NCBI RefSeq assembly: GCF_018070045.1
Contig: NZ_JAGPYK010000037.1
Location: 1-57,688, forward strand
DNA from: Micromonospora sp. U21
GTDB taxonomy: Bacteria; Actinomycetota; Actinomycetes; Mycobacteriales; Micromonosporaceae
Reading direction: 5' to 3'
DNA: 57,688 nt
The position numbers and the translations under genes were made by a program. Shown here one piece after another: positions 1-8,118 of the stretch (position 1 is its first letter; each line of letters begins with the position of its first letter). Under the pieces are notes generated by a model. The model worked only from the letters and a program-made list of their open reading frames with translations, had not been told where the DNA came from and ran no database searches.

Positions 1-28
1 CGGGGTATAAATCATAATTGGCACTGGC

Positions 29-60
29 TTTTCAAGCACCCTGTTGAGTTCTCAAAGAAC
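29..60 (-). other. Conserved 16S rRNA leader element (rrn operon runs off the left edge)
   Basis: On the minus strand this reads GTTCTTTGAGAACTCAACAG followed by GGTGCTTGAAAA. This block resembles the leader just upstream of 16S rRNA in Streptomyces and Micromonospora, where it is linked to processing and antitermination. It lies downstream of three promoter-like sites on the same strand, so an rRNA operon should start just beyond the window. The 16S gene itself is not visible. The family resemblance is from memory. Confidence 0.75.
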
Positions 61-156
61 AACCACACACCGATCAAAAGCCCCACCCGGTGGGACCCCA
101 TCTCGGGGCTTTCCGTCCGCGTCCCCGACGCTCAATTGGCGTCAGGCACTTTTACT

Positions 157-185
157 ACGTTACCCGCCGGTTTCCGCCGTGTCAA
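157..185 (-). promoter_or_regulatory. Promoter for the rRNA operon (closest to 16S)
   Basis: Minus-strand TTGACA (180-185), a 17-bp spacer and TAACGT (157-162) form a near-consensus vegetative promoter about 100 bp before the conserved rRNA leader block. It is the best of three promoter-like sites in this leader. Confidence 0.65.
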
Positions 186-327
186 ACCGCTGTTTTCGCG
201 GCCTGTCGTGCGTCACCCCGTCATACGGGCACCATGTCTCGCCCGGCTTGCGCCGCTCTCGTCATGGGTTCGGCAGGCCGACCGCCGCGGTTTCCCGCGA
301 ACTCGCCCGGTGCCCTGCCGGTCGTTA

Positions 328-356
328 ACCTTACCCGGTCGGTTTCGCCTCGCCAA
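328..356 (-). promoter_or_regulatory. Second promoter of the rRNA operon
   Basis: Minus-strand TTGGCG (351-356), 17-bp spacer, TAAGGT (328-333). It points toward the rRNA leader. Multiple tandem promoters are usual for actinobacterial rrn operons. The -35 is weaker than in the promoter at 157-185. Confidence 0.5.
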
Positions 357-492
357 ATCCGCCTCGCGGCGACTCTGGGGCCCCACCCGGTACCGGGTCT
401 GAGAGGTGCAACCCCTCCGACCCGGTGGTCATTCCCGCGCTCCGGCCGTTCAGGCTTTCGCCTGTTTCGTCCGTTCCGCGCTGGCAGAGAGA

Positions 493-522
493 AAGTTACG
501 CGTCCGGCGGGATGATCGTCAA
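493..522 (-). promoter_or_regulatory. Distal promoter of the rRNA operon, inside the tyrS terminator
   Basis: Minus-strand TTGACG (517-522), 18-bp spacer, TAACTT (493-498). The -35 lies in the loop of the 12-bp inverted repeat at 499-536 and the -10 abuts its left arm, so promoter and hairpin share the same bases. Confidence 0.45.
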
Positions 523-536
523 ATCCGCCGGACGCG
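499..536 (-). terminator. Hairpin downstream of tyrS (probable terminator)
   Basis: A perfect 12-bp inverted repeat (CGCGTCCGGCGG, 499-510, with CCGCCGGACGCG, 525-536) has a 14-nt loop and begins 27 bp past the tyrS stop codon. On the minus strand the stem is followed by TAACTTTCTCTC, a partly T-rich tail. Its position suggests it ends tyrS transcription and insulates the rRNA promoters. Confidence 0.6.
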
Positions 537-562
537 TCCCCCGTCACATGGTCGACAGGCGA

Positions 563-1855
563 CTATTCGCGCAGCTCAACGCCGGCGAAGGAGCGCTTGC
601 CGCGGCGCAGCACCAGGTACCGCCCGTGCAGCAGGTCCTCCGGTGACACCGTCGCGTCCACCTCGGTCACCCGGTTGTTGTTGACGTAGGCGCCGCCTTC
701 GGCGATCACCCGACGGGCCTCCTTGTGGCTGGGCACCAGGCCGGAGTCGCGCAGCAGGCCCGCCACGTTCGGCAGCTCGCCGGCGAGCTGCACCAGGCCG
801 GCCTCGGTCAGCGCCGCGCGCAGCGTCTCCGGGGCCAGGTCGTCCAGTGAGCCCCGACCGAACAGCGCCTGGCTGGCGGCGACCGCCTGCCGGGTCTCCT
901 CCGGCCCGTGCACCAGGTTCGTCAGCTCCTCGGCGAGCGCCCGCTGCGCCAGCCGGGCCGCCGGCCGTTCGGCCGTCGCCTTCGCCAGCTCCTCCAGCTC
1001 GTCCCGCGAACGGAAGCTGAAGTACCGCAGGTAGCGGTCGACCTCCCGGTCGTCCACGTTGAGCCAGAACTGGTAGAACGCGTACGGGCTGGTCAACATG
1101 GGGTCGAGCCAGACGCTGCCACCCTCGGTCTTGCCGAACTTCGTGCCGTCGGGCTTCGTGACCAGTGGCGTGGTGAATGCCTGCACCGGCCCGGCCCCGC
1201 GCCGGCGTACGTAGTCGACGCCGGCGGTGATGTTGCCCCACTGGTCGGAGCCGCCGAACTGGAGCTGGCAGCCATGCCGGCGGTGCAGCTCGAAGAAGTC
1301 GTTGGCCTGCAACAACTGGTAGCTGAACTCGGTGAAGCTGATCCCCGTTTCCAACCGGGCCCGCACCACCTCCCGCGCCAGCATCTTGTTCACCGGGAAG
1401 TGCTTGCCCACGTCGCGGAGGAACTCGACCACCGACATCTCGCCGGTCCAGTCCAGGTTGTTCACCAGTCGCGCCGCGTTGTCGCCGGTGTACGACACGA
1501 ACGGCGCCAACTGCTCGCGGATCCGCGCGACCCAGCCGGCGATCACCTCGGGCGGGTTGAGCGTCCGCTCGGCGCTCTCCTTCGGGTCACCGATCTGCCC
1601 GGTCGCCCCACCGACCAGCAGCAACGGGCGGTGGCCCGCGAGTTGCAGCCGGCGGGCCATAGTGACCTGCATGAGGTGGCCGACGTGCAGGCTCGGCGCG
1701 GTGGGGTCGAAGCCCACGTAGAAGGTGGCGGCGTCGGCACCGTCGAGCAGCTTGCGCAGCTCGTCGAGGCCGGTCGAGTCCTGAATCAGGCCACGCCAGA
1801 GCAGGTCGTCGGTCAGGGAGTCCCGCCCGGGCGGCGGAAGGCTGCTGTCGGTCAC
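563..1855 (-). CDS. tyrS: Tyrosyl-tRNA synthetase
   Basis: Charges tRNA-Tyr with tyrosine in the cytoplasm. The 430-residue protein has the class I signature PTAPSLHVGH (residues 51-60), the tyrosine/adenylate site around CQLQFGGSDQWGN (about 196-208), KFGKT (239-243) in place of KMSKS, and a C-terminal S4-like RNA-binding domain (YVNNNRV region). This is the usual length for bacterial TyrS. The start is a GTG giving MTDSSLPPPG; the open frame runs further upstream, but that part overlaps the divergent thioesterase gene and has no family similarity. The gene sits immediately upstream of the rRNA operon promoters, with a hairpin after its stop. Confidence 0.96.
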   Translation of the reverse strand: MTDSSLPPPGRDSLTDDLLWRGLIQDSTGLDELRKLLDGADAATFYVGFDPTAPSLHVGHLMQVTMARRLQLAGHRPLLLVGGATGQIGDPKESAERTLNPPEVIAGWVARIREQLAPFVSYTGDNAARLVNNLDWTGEMSVVEFLRDVGKHFPVNKMLAREVVRARLETGISFTEFSYQLLQANDFFELHRRHGCQLQFGGSDQWGNITAGVDYVRRRGAGPVQAFTTPLVTKPDGTKFGKTEGGSVWLDPMLTSPYAFYQFWLNVDDREVDRYLRYFSFRSRDELEELAKATAERPAARLAQRALAEELTNLVHGPEETRQAVAASQALFGRGSLDDLAPETLRAALTEAGLVQLAGELPNVAGLLRDSGLVPSHKEARRVIAEGGAYVNNNRVTEVDATVSPEDLLHGRYLVLRRGKRSFAGVELRE

Positions 1856-1955
1856 GGTCGCCAATTCTCCCCCATCGCCGGCCCCGACCCGTACCGGGTT
1901 TGGCGCAAGCCGCCCCCGGTTAGGCTTGCGGCTTGTTGATCGAGGAGGGTTTGCC

Positions 1956-2345
1956 GTGGAGATGCCGGACCTGACGGGTGGCTTCGTCGCCCTGCTCGGC
2001 CTGAAGTTCGAGGAGGCGACCGCCGACCGGGTCGTTCTCAGCTGGCACGTCCGGCCCGAGCTGCACCAGCCGTTCGGCATCCAGCACGGCGGGGTGTACT
2101 GCTCGGTGGTGGAGACCGCGGCCAGCGTGGGTGGCTCGCTCTGGCTGGGCGACCGGGGCACCGTGGTCGGCGTCAGCAACCAGACGGACTTCCTGCGGGC
2201 GGTCCGGGAGGGCGAGCTGACGGCGGTCGGCACGCCGGTGCACCGGGGCCGCAGCCAGCAGCTCTGGCAGGTGGAGATCACCGACGCCGACCAGCGGTTG
2301 GTCGCCCGCGGTCAGGTCCGGTTGCAGAACCTCTCTCGCGCCTGA
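1956..2345 (+). CDS. PaaI-type hotdog-fold thioesterase
   Basis: Predicted small cytosolic acyl-CoA thioesterase of 129 residues. The hotdog-fold signature is the HGGVYCSVVETAAS segment, where HGG plus an acidic residue shapes the active site, followed by the strand NQTDFLRAVREGELTAVGTPVHRGR. The GTG start at 1956 is chosen because GAGGAGGG (1942-1949) lies 6 nt ahead; an ATG at 1926 lacks a ribosome site. The gene is divergent from tyrS (100 bp apart) and convergent with the CBS protein. Substrate unknown; phenylacetyl-CoA thioesterase is only the family archetype. Confidence 0.85.
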   Translation: MEMPDLTGGFVALLGLKFEEATADRVVLSWHVRPELHQPFGIQHGGVYCSVVETAASVGGSLWLGDRGTVVGVSNQTDFLRAVREGELTAVGTPVHRGRSQQLWQVEITDADQRLVARGQVRLQNLSRA

Positions 2346-2387
2346 CCGCGGCACATCCAGCACCGCGGCGAGCCCCGGCACGCCCGG

Positions 2388-3713
2388 TCAGCCGCGGGCC
2401 TCGTCCAGCACCGGCTCGGTGTCCCGGTCGGCGTCCGCGTCGTCGGGGATTCGGCTCAGCCGTACCTCGGTGATCGCCCGGTGGTCGATGCCGGCCACCA
2501 CCAGCACCCAGCCGTCCAGGGTGACGTCCTCCCCCACGACGGTGGGGATGTGGCCGAGGTGGGCGAGCACCAGCCCGGCGACGGTGGTGTAGTCGCCGGC
2601 CGGCCGGGACGGCAGCTCGACGCCGATGTCCGGCAGGTCGTGCACCGGGAAGGTGCCGGGCAGGACCAGCGCGCCGTCCGGGTCGCGGCGCACCGAGTAG
2701 CCGTCGCGGTCGGTCTCGTCGTAGATCTCCCCGACGATCTCCTCCAGGATGTCCTCCAGCGTGACGATGCCGTCGACGGCGCCGCGCTCGTCCACCACCA
2801 GAGCGATGTGCTGGCGTTCGGCCTTGAACTGGCGCAGCGCGTCCACCACGGGCAGCGAGTCGGGCAGCAGCATCGGAGGGCGGGCGATCTCGTCGACCGG
2901 CCGGTCGTCCGGCACCCCTACCAGGTCGCGCAGGTGGATCACGCCGAGCGTGTCGTCCAGGCCGCCGTGGCGCACCACGGGCGCCCGGGAGTGCCCGGTG
3001 GCGGCCAGCACCAGCCGCGCGGACTCCGCGGTGGTCCCGCTGTCGAGCGTGAAGACCCGCAACCGGGGTACGAGGACCGCCCGCAACCGCCGGTCGGCGA
3101 TCTCCACGGCACCGGCGATGATGGTGCGCTGCTCCTTGGTGAAGCCGTGGTTCCCGGCGACGATGTCGCGCAGCTCGTCCGGGCCGATCTCGTCCGGCTG
3201 GTGCTTCGGGTTGAGCCCGACCAGCCGGACCACGAGGTCGCTGGTGGTGCCGAGCGCCCAGACGGCCGGTCGGGTGACGCTGGCGAGCAGGTCGAGCGGA
3301 CGGGCCACCAGCAGCGCCCACCGCTCGGCGGACTGCATGGCGATCCGCTTGGGGGCCAGCTCGCCGAAGACCAGGGTGACGAAGGTCAGCGCGAGGGTGA
3401 CCACCACGATCGCCACCGTCTCCGCGGCGCCCCCGAACACCCCGAGCAGTGGCACGAGGGGCTTGGCGAGCGAGACCGCCGCGGCGGCGGAGGCCAGGAA
3501 GCCGGCCAGGGTGATGCCGATCTGAATGGTGGCCAGGAAGCGGTTCGGGTCCTTGGCCAGCCGGGCCAGCACGCGCCCGGCCCGGCTGGTGCGCTCCAAC
3601 CGTTGGATCTGGCTGTCCCGCAACGACACCAACGCCATCTCACTGCCCGCGAAGAGCGCGTTGATGACGACCAGGACCCCGACCAGAGCCAGTTGGCTCC
3701 CGTAGCTCTGCAC
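2388..3713 (-). CDS. CNNM transmembrane / CBS-domain protein (HlyC/CorC family)
   Basis: Membrane protein of 441 residues. An N-terminal CNNM domain has about four hydrophobic segments (LALVGVLVVINALFAGSEMA, then FLASAAAAVSLAKPLV and VAIVVVTLALTFVTLVFGEL). It is followed by a tandem CBS pair (roughly residues 200-330) and a C-terminal CorC_HlyC domain (GDYTTVAGLVLAHLGHIP). Family members are linked to Mg/Co efflux or ion homeostasis; older 'hemolysin' names are misleading. The GTG at 3713 is preferred because GAGGGAG precedes it by 10 nt; a GTG at 3743 would add ten residues. Ligand and ion are not determined by sequence. Confidence 0.85.
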   Translation of the reverse strand: MQSYGSQLALVGVLVVINALFAGSEMALVSLRDSQIQRLERTSRAGRVLARLAKDPNRFLATIQIGITLAGFLASAAAAVSLAKPLVPLLGVFGGAAETVAIVVVTLALTFVTLVFGELAPKRIAMQSAERWALLVARPLDLLASVTRPAVWALGTTSDLVVRLVGLNPKHQPDEIGPDELRDIVAGNHGFTKEQRTIIAGAVEIADRRLRAVLVPRLRVFTLDSGTTAESARLVLAATGHSRAPVVRHGGLDDTLGVIHLRDLVGVPDDRPVDEIARPPMLLPDSLPVVDALRQFKAERQHIALVVDERGAVDGIVTLEDILEEIVGEIYDETDRDGYSVRRDPDGALVLPGTFPVHDLPDIGVELPSRPAGDYTTVAGLVLAHLGHIPTVVGEDVTLDGWVLVVAGIDHRAITEVRLSRIPDDADADRDTEPVLDEARG

Positions 3714-3839
3714 GCCTGGTTCGCTCCCTCGTGGTGGTGGCACCGACCGGTACGCGCGGCGCCCACCGGTCGGCGGCCCCGCCCGGCGTACGCGTGTCTG
3801 TGCCCCGTGCGTCGGCGGCCGAATCCTGCCCCGGCGACG

Positions 3840-4481
3840 CTAGGCCGATTCGGCCGCCGAGGGCGCGGGCAGGTCTAGGACGTACGAGTCGCCCTCGGGG
3901 CGGAAGCCGAGCCGGTGGTAGTAGGGGGCGACCATGCCGGGCGGGCTGACCACCCGGTGGAAGCCTCGTTCGGTGAAGAGGCGGCTGCGCCGGTAGACGA
4001 ACTCGCCGGGCGTGAAGTCGCGGAACTTCGGGGTCACGTAGTCCAGGTCTATCTGGGCGACGCCGGGCGCCTCGGCGTGCGACAGCACCACCCCGACCAC
4101 CTCGTCGTCGGTGACCACCAGGAACGCGGAGCGCCCCGGGGCGTCCGGGTCCCAGCGGAGGCCGGGATTGAACCGGGCGATGTCCGGCGCGTGCACCCGC
4201 AGCGTGTGCGCCAGGAACTGGTCGCCGACGCCGACCTCCACCACCTGGTAGGTCTGCTCGTCGTGCCGGGTGGCCAGCATCCCGCGCAGGTACCAGATGT
4301 TGATCACGGCGAGCACGATGTTGAGCCCGACCATGGGCCACACCTCGAGTGCGGCGTTGTAGCCGATCAGCACGAGGCAGCCGATGAGGTTGAGCGCGCG
4401 CAGCCGCAGGATGCGCGACTGCAGCAGCGACCAGACCAGTACCGCGGAGCCGGCCCAGCCGACCAGATCCAACCAGTTCAC
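3840..4481 (-). CDS. YgjV-like membrane protein with a GNAT-like C-terminal half
   Basis: Two-part protein of 213 residues. The first ~75 contain two or three hydrophobic helices (LVGWAGSAVLVWSLLQ, ALNLIGCLVLIGYNAAL, MVGLNIVLAVINIWYL), a pattern seen in YgjV-type inner membrane proteins. The remainder resembles a degenerate acetyltransferase fold (FLVVTDDEVVGVVLSH, then a C-terminal YYHRLGFRPEGDSYVLDL, like the end of GNAT domains). Function unknown. It lies 9 bp after the stop of the true GNAT gene upstream on the same strand, so the two are probably cotranscribed. Confidence 0.65.
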   Translation of the reverse strand: MNWLDLVGWAGSAVLVWSLLQSRILRLRALNLIGCLVLIGYNAALEVWPMVGLNIVLAVINIWYLRGMLATRHDEQTYQVVEVGVGDQFLAHTLRVHAPDIARFNPGLRWDPDAPGRSAFLVVTDDEVVGVVLSHAEAPGVAQIDLDYVTPKFRDFTPGEFVYRRSRLFTERGFHRVVSPPGMVAPYYHRLGFRPEGDSYVLDLPAPSAAESA

Positions 4482-4490
4482 CCCGCGAGA

Positions 4491-4991
4491 CTAGTGCTCA
4501 CCCTGGTCAGAGCCGTCGGCGGGCAGCTCCAGCAGCCACTCCTCGACCTCGGCGCCCCGGCCGTTGGCGTACCCCGAGTCCTCGCCGACCACCACGAAGC
4601 CGCACTTGCGGAGCACCGCGAGGGACGCGGCGTTGTCCTTGGCGGCGCGGGCGTGCACCGGCCGGGGCAGCTCGCGCAGGAGAGCGGCCAGGGCGGCGGT
4701 GGCGTGACCGCGCCCCCAGCGGGCCGGATCGATCCAGTAGCTGACCTCGGTGCGGTCGCCGACCGGGAAGGCGGTGACGTGGCCGACCACCTCACCGTCG
4801 GCCTCGACGGTGCGGACCAGGTTCGCCGGGTCGGTGAGCACCCGCGCCCAGTGCCGGGCGAACTCGCGGTGGTCGGACGGGTCGGCGGGGCCGAACGCGG
4901 CCATCCGGTTGGCCTCCGGATCCTGCTGGTGCAGGAAGAACTCGACGAGATCGTCCTCGCGGACCGGGCGCAGCTGCACGTCGGGGGTCAT
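4491..4991 (-). CDS. GNAT-family N-acetyltransferase
   Basis: 166-residue single-domain acetyltransferase. The acetyl-CoA pyrophosphate-binding motif is visible as RWGRGHATAALAALL (Q/R-x-x-G-x-A/G type), after the strand EVSYWIDP and before NAASLAVLRKCGFVVVGED, the usual C-terminal GNAT ending. N-terminal LRPVREDDLVEFFLHQQDPEANRMAAF is typical of RimJ/RimL-like proteins that acetylate small molecules or protein N-termini. Target unknown. Starts at ATG 4991 and is followed closely by the YgjV-like gene. Confidence 0.85.
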   Translation of the reverse strand: MTPDVQLRPVREDDLVEFFLHQQDPEANRMAAFGPADPSDHREFARHWARVLTDPANLVRTVEADGEVVGHVTAFPVGDRTEVSYWIDPARWGRGHATAALAALLRELPRPVHARAAKDNAASLAVLRKCGFVVVGEDSGYANGRGAEVEEWLLELPADGSDQGEH

Positions 4992-5030
4992 TCGACGAGG
5001 GTACGCAGCGGCCGAGGACGGTACGCCACC

Positions 5031-6503
5031 TCAGGCGGCGACTGCCGCGACCGCCACCGCGGCGGCGGCCAGGGAACTCGCGACCGACAACACCCGACGC
5101 CGCGGCACCGCCGCGTCGACCGCGGGCAGGGTGGGCCAGCGGATCACCGCCAGAGCCACCCCCGCCGCCGACAGGCCGGCGCCGACGGGCCACAGCCAGA
5201 CCGCGACCATCGACCAGTCCCCCAGGCGGTGTCCGAGCCCAAGGTAGGCGAACGCCCACACCGCCGCGGACACCAGGGTCACCCGGTCCAGGTTGGGGCG
5301 GCGGACGGTGCCGAGCAGGGCGAGCCCACCGAGGAAGGTGAACGCCACCGCGAGACCGGCGCCGATCCACCACGGCACCACCGGCGCGGCCGCGCCGACC
5401 TTCTCCTCCGGCACTCCGAGCAGCCGCAGACCGATGGGCTCGACGCCCTTGTCGGTGTTGCCGAGCACCACAACCGCCCTGCCGGTGGCCGGCTCGAAGC
5501 CGACGTAGGACCCGAACCCGCTGGCCGCGCCGTTGTGCCAGGCGATTTCGCGGTCGCCGTGGCGGGTGGTGAACCAGCCGTACCCGATGCGGGTGTCCGC
5601 GTTCTCGCGGTAGCGGGCGGTGGCGGCGTCGGCGCCGGGCGCGGTGCCGCCGGCGGTAGCTGCCACCAGCCGGGCCAGGTCCTCGGCGGTGGACCAGACG
5701 CCGATGCCGGCCGGCGCGTAGCCGGGTCCCAGCCAGGGGTCGAGGGCGCGCCCGCTGGCGCGACTGCCCTGGGCGCGGTCGGCGGGTAGGTCGCCGGACC
5801 CGGTGGCGACGACGGTGGCGGTCATGCCGAGCGGCCGGAGCAGCCGTGCCTCCAGCAGGTCGGGGTACGCGACGCCGGCCTTCGCGGCCAGCGCCTGGCC
5901 GAGCACGGACGGCCCGAGGTTGGAGTAGTGGACCGCGCCGCGTCCGTCGCCGGGGGTGACCCGGTCGGCGGCGGTCCGGACGCTGTCGACGTCCTGCCCG
6001 GCGTAGGGGTTGCCGCCGGAGACGTTGGACCAGAGGATGCGCGCCCAGCCCAACGGCGAGCCGGGGGCCAGCCTCGGCAGACCGGCGCGGTGGCTGGCCA
6101 GCTCGGCGAGGGTGACATCGCGGGCGGGGCCGGTGACGGCGGGCCAGGTGGCGCCGAGCCGGTCGTCGGGGCCGACGACACCGGCGCCGATCTGGTCGGC
6201 CAGGAGCATGCCGGTGAACGTCTTGGGGACCGAGCCGAGCTCGAAGGGGGTGCCGGGCTCGACGGGCCGCCCGGTGCCGTCCCGGTCGCCCAGGCCTGCG
6301 ACGTGGATCCTGCCGTTCTCGACCATGGCGACGGCGAGCCCGCGGTGTCCCTTCGGGTCGGGCACCGCTGCTCGGACGGCGCCGGCCAGCTCGGGGTCCC
6401 CGGTGACCTGCGGGCCGAGGCGGGGTACGCGGGGCATCAGCACAATCGCGACGAGGCCGGCGATGAGCGCGACGAGGAGTGCGATGGCGGCTGTTCTACG
6501 CAT
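5031..6503 (-). CDS. Class C beta-lactamase-like serine hydrolase with C-terminal membrane helices
   Basis: 490 residues. An N-terminal hydrophobic signal/anchor (IALLVALIAGLVAIVLM) precedes a beta-lactamase/penicillin-binding fold with the three expected motifs: SVPK (SxxK, nucleophile Ser), YSN (in HYSNLGPSVLG) and HNG (in AWHNGAASGFGSY), the KTG equivalent. The last ~110 residues form about four hydrophobic helices, as in many actinobacterial serine-hydrolase homologues. Likely extracytoplasmic, acting on peptide or ester substrates; antibiotic hydrolysis cannot be claimed. The gene lies 79 bp downstream of an ArsR-type regulator on the same strand, so it is a candidate target of that regulator. 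Confidence 0.85.
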   Translation of the reverse strand: MRRTAAIALLVALIAGLVAIVLMPRVPRLGPQVTGDPELAGAVRAAVPDPKGHRGLAVAMVENGRIHVAGLGDRDGTGRPVEPGTPFELGSVPKTFTGMLLADQIGAGVVGPDDRLGATWPAVTGPARDVTLAELASHRAGLPRLAPGSPLGWARILWSNVSGGNPYAGQDVDSVRTAADRVTPGDGRGAVHYSNLGPSVLGQALAAKAGVAYPDLLEARLLRPLGMTATVVATGSGDLPADRAQGSRASGRALDPWLGPGYAPAGIGVWSTAEDLARLVAATAGGTAPGADAATARYRENADTRIGYGWFTTRHGDREIAWHNGAASGFGSYVGFEPATGRAVVVLGNTDKGVEPIGLRLLGVPEEKVGAAAPVVPWWIGAGLAVAFTFLGGLALLGTVRRPNLDRVTLVSAAVWAFAYLGLGHRLGDWSMVAVWLWPVGAGLSAAGVALAVIRWPTLPAVDAAVPRRRVLSVASSLAAAAVAVAAVAA

Positions 6504-6582
6504 GGTCTTCCCTTTCGTCGGGCGAGGGGTGTGCGCCGTGGGGTGGCTCGGCGGACGGCTTCGACGATGGCCGGGCAGGTGG

Positions 6583-7095
6583 TCAGCGACCGGCGGCGGC
6601 GAGGATGGCCAGCAGTGGCACCACGCGTTCGGCGGGGACGGCGTACCGGCCCCGGCCGGCGCTGCGCAGCCAGCCGGCGGCGGCGATCTGGCGCAGGTGG
6701 TGGTGGAGCTGGCCGGTGGTGCCCAGCTCTTCGATGTCGGCCAGCTCGGCGGTGGTCTGCCGACCGCCGAGGACCTCGCGCAGCAGCCGCAGCCGCACCG
6801 GGTGGGCCAGCGCGGACAGGGTGGCGGCCAGCTCGGCCCAGTCGTCGGCGAGCAGGTCGTCGACGCCGCGCCCGTACTGCCAGTCGTAGTGCTGGTCGGC
6901 GACGCGGACGGTGCCGGTATAGAGCACGGCGCCCGCTCCGTCGGACGGCAGTCGCTGCTTGAGGCCGTCCAGGGCCCAGAACGTGCTTGCGAGCGCGGGC
7001 GCTGTGTCTTTGGTCGGCGGCGACGCCGCCAGGCGCTCGGTCAACGCGGCGACCTGTGTTTCCAGCGCGGCCAGCCGCTCCTCGACATCCGTCAT
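6583..7095 (-). CDS. ArsR-type winged-helix transcription regulator with N-terminal coiled coil
   Basis: 170 residues. An N-terminal heptad segment (VEERLAALETQVAALTERLA, residues 4-23) precedes a winged-helix domain: LAHPVRLRLLREVLGG, TTAELADIEELGTTGQLHHHLRQIAAAGWL, RGRYAVPAERVVPLLAIL. The pattern is ArsR/HTH_20. No clustered cysteines suggest metal sensing. A 20-bp imperfect palindrome lies 12 bp ahead of the start codon, consistent with autoregulation, and the downstream serine hydrolase is the likely partner. The ATG at 7095 is 6 nt after a TAGTAT -10 sequence, so the mRNA may be leaderless. Confidence 0.85.
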   Translation of the reverse strand: MTDVEERLAALETQVAALTERLAASPPTKDTAPALASTFWALDGLKQRLPSDGAGAVLYTGTVRVADQHYDWQYGRGVDDLLADDWAELAATLSALAHPVRLRLLREVLGGRQTTAELADIEELGTTGQLHHHLRQIAAAGWLRSAGRGRYAVPAERVVPLLAILAAAGR

Positions 7096-7101
7096 GCGTC
7101 G

Positions 7102-7126
7102 ATACTACGAACATACGTACTTTCGT
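7102..7126 (-). promoter_or_regulatory. Operator palindrome and -10 of the ArsR-type regulator
   Basis: The 20-bp sequence ACGAACATACGTACTTTCGT (7107-7126) matches its own reverse complement at 16 of 20 positions. Adjoining it, minus-strand TAGTAT (7102-7107) fits a -10 hexamer placed 6 nt before the ATG at 7095. A repressor bound here would block the promoter. No convincing -35 is seen. Confidence 0.6.
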
Positions 7127-7236
7127 GCAGGTCGAGGTGCGGGCGAGCCGCCCGCCAGCGCGTCCGGGCCGGGGCAAATACCGGCGTTGCCCGCCGGGTA
7201 CGTCGACAATGACCTGACCGACCGAGGGAGTTCCTG

Positions 7237-8118
7237 ATGAACCGACCTGTCGTGGTGGGTGTGGACGGATCGCCGTCCAGCCTCGTCGCCGCGGAGCACG
7301 CGGCCCGCGCCGCCCTGCTCCGGACCCGGCCGCTGCTGCTGGTGCACGGCTACCTGCACCCGCTCGGCTACGGCGTGCCGCTCAACCCGTACGACCTCGG
7401 GGTGCCGGCGCCCTCCGAGGAGGCGCAGAAGATGTTGGAGCGCACGGCGGCCGACCTGACCGACCGCTGGCCCGGCCTCACCGTCGAGGTTCGCCAGATC
7501 GCGGGCGGCCCCGGCGCGACGATGGTCGAGGAGTCCCGCCGGGCCGACCTCGTCGTGGTGGGCAGTCGAGGGCTGGGCGGGTTCGCCGGCCTGCTGCTCG
7601 GCTCGGTCGGCGGGCAGGTGGCCGCGCACGCGCACTGCCCGGTGCTGGTGGTGCGCCCGGATGAGCAGCCGATCCCGGTGGACGCGCCGGTGCTGGTCGG
7701 CGTGGACGGGTCCGAATCCTCCCGGCTCGCCGTGGGGTACGGCGCCGACGAGGCGGCGCGCCGCGAGGTCCCGCTGGTCCTGGTGCACGTCGGCCCGTCG
7801 GACGGCGACCGGCCGGTGCCGGAGGAGGTGGAGGAGTCGCAGGCCGCGTACCAGGCCGAGGCGGTGCGGCTGCTGGCCGACGCGTCCACCGCCGTCCGGG
7901 CGGCGCATCCCGGCCTGCTGGTGCGGGAACATCCGGTCCGGGCGGCCGGGCCGGCCCGGGGGCTCATCGAGGCGAGCGGCACAGCGTCGCTGCTGGTCGT
8001 GGGCACCCGGGGCCGGCACGGATTCACCGGACTGCTGCTCGGCTCGGTCAGCCAGGCGGCGATCCAGCACGCGCACTGTCCGGTGCTGGTGGCGCACCCG
8101 TACGACCAGGCGGCGTGA
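7237..8118 (+). CDS. Tandem-domain universal stress protein (UspA family)
   Basis: 293 residues with two Usp domains (about 4-140 and 150-290). Each ends in the ATP-binding pattern G-x2-G-x9-GS: VVGSRGLGGFAGLLLGSV and VVGTRGRHGFTGLLLGSV, each followed by AHCPVLVV/A. This is the nucleotide-binding type, common as tandem proteins in actinobacteria and often tied to hypoxia or redox stress. GAGGGAG lies just before the ATG. The last 71 bp overlap the 3' end of the convergent FMN reductase gene. Confidence 0.93.
   Translation: MNRPVVVGVDGSPSSLVAAEHAARAALLRTRPLLLVHGYLHPLGYGVPLNPYDLGVPAPSEEAQKMLERTAADLTDRWPGLTVEVRQIAGGPGATMVEESRRADLVVVGSRGLGGFAGLLLGSVGGQVAAHAHCPVLVVRPDEQPIPVDAPVLVGVDGSESSRLAVGYGADEAARREVPLVLVHVGPSDGDRPVPEEVEESQAAYQAEAVRLLADASTAVRAAHPGLLVREHPVRAAGPARGLIEASGTASLLVVGTRGRHGFTGLLLGSVSQAAIQHAHCPVLVAHPYDQAA

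Noticed and set aside
2481..3878. 465-codon plus-strand frame opposite the CNNM/CBS gene
   Set aside because: Composition (His/Gly/Asp-rich) and lack of any motif mark it as the antisense shadow of the CBS protein.
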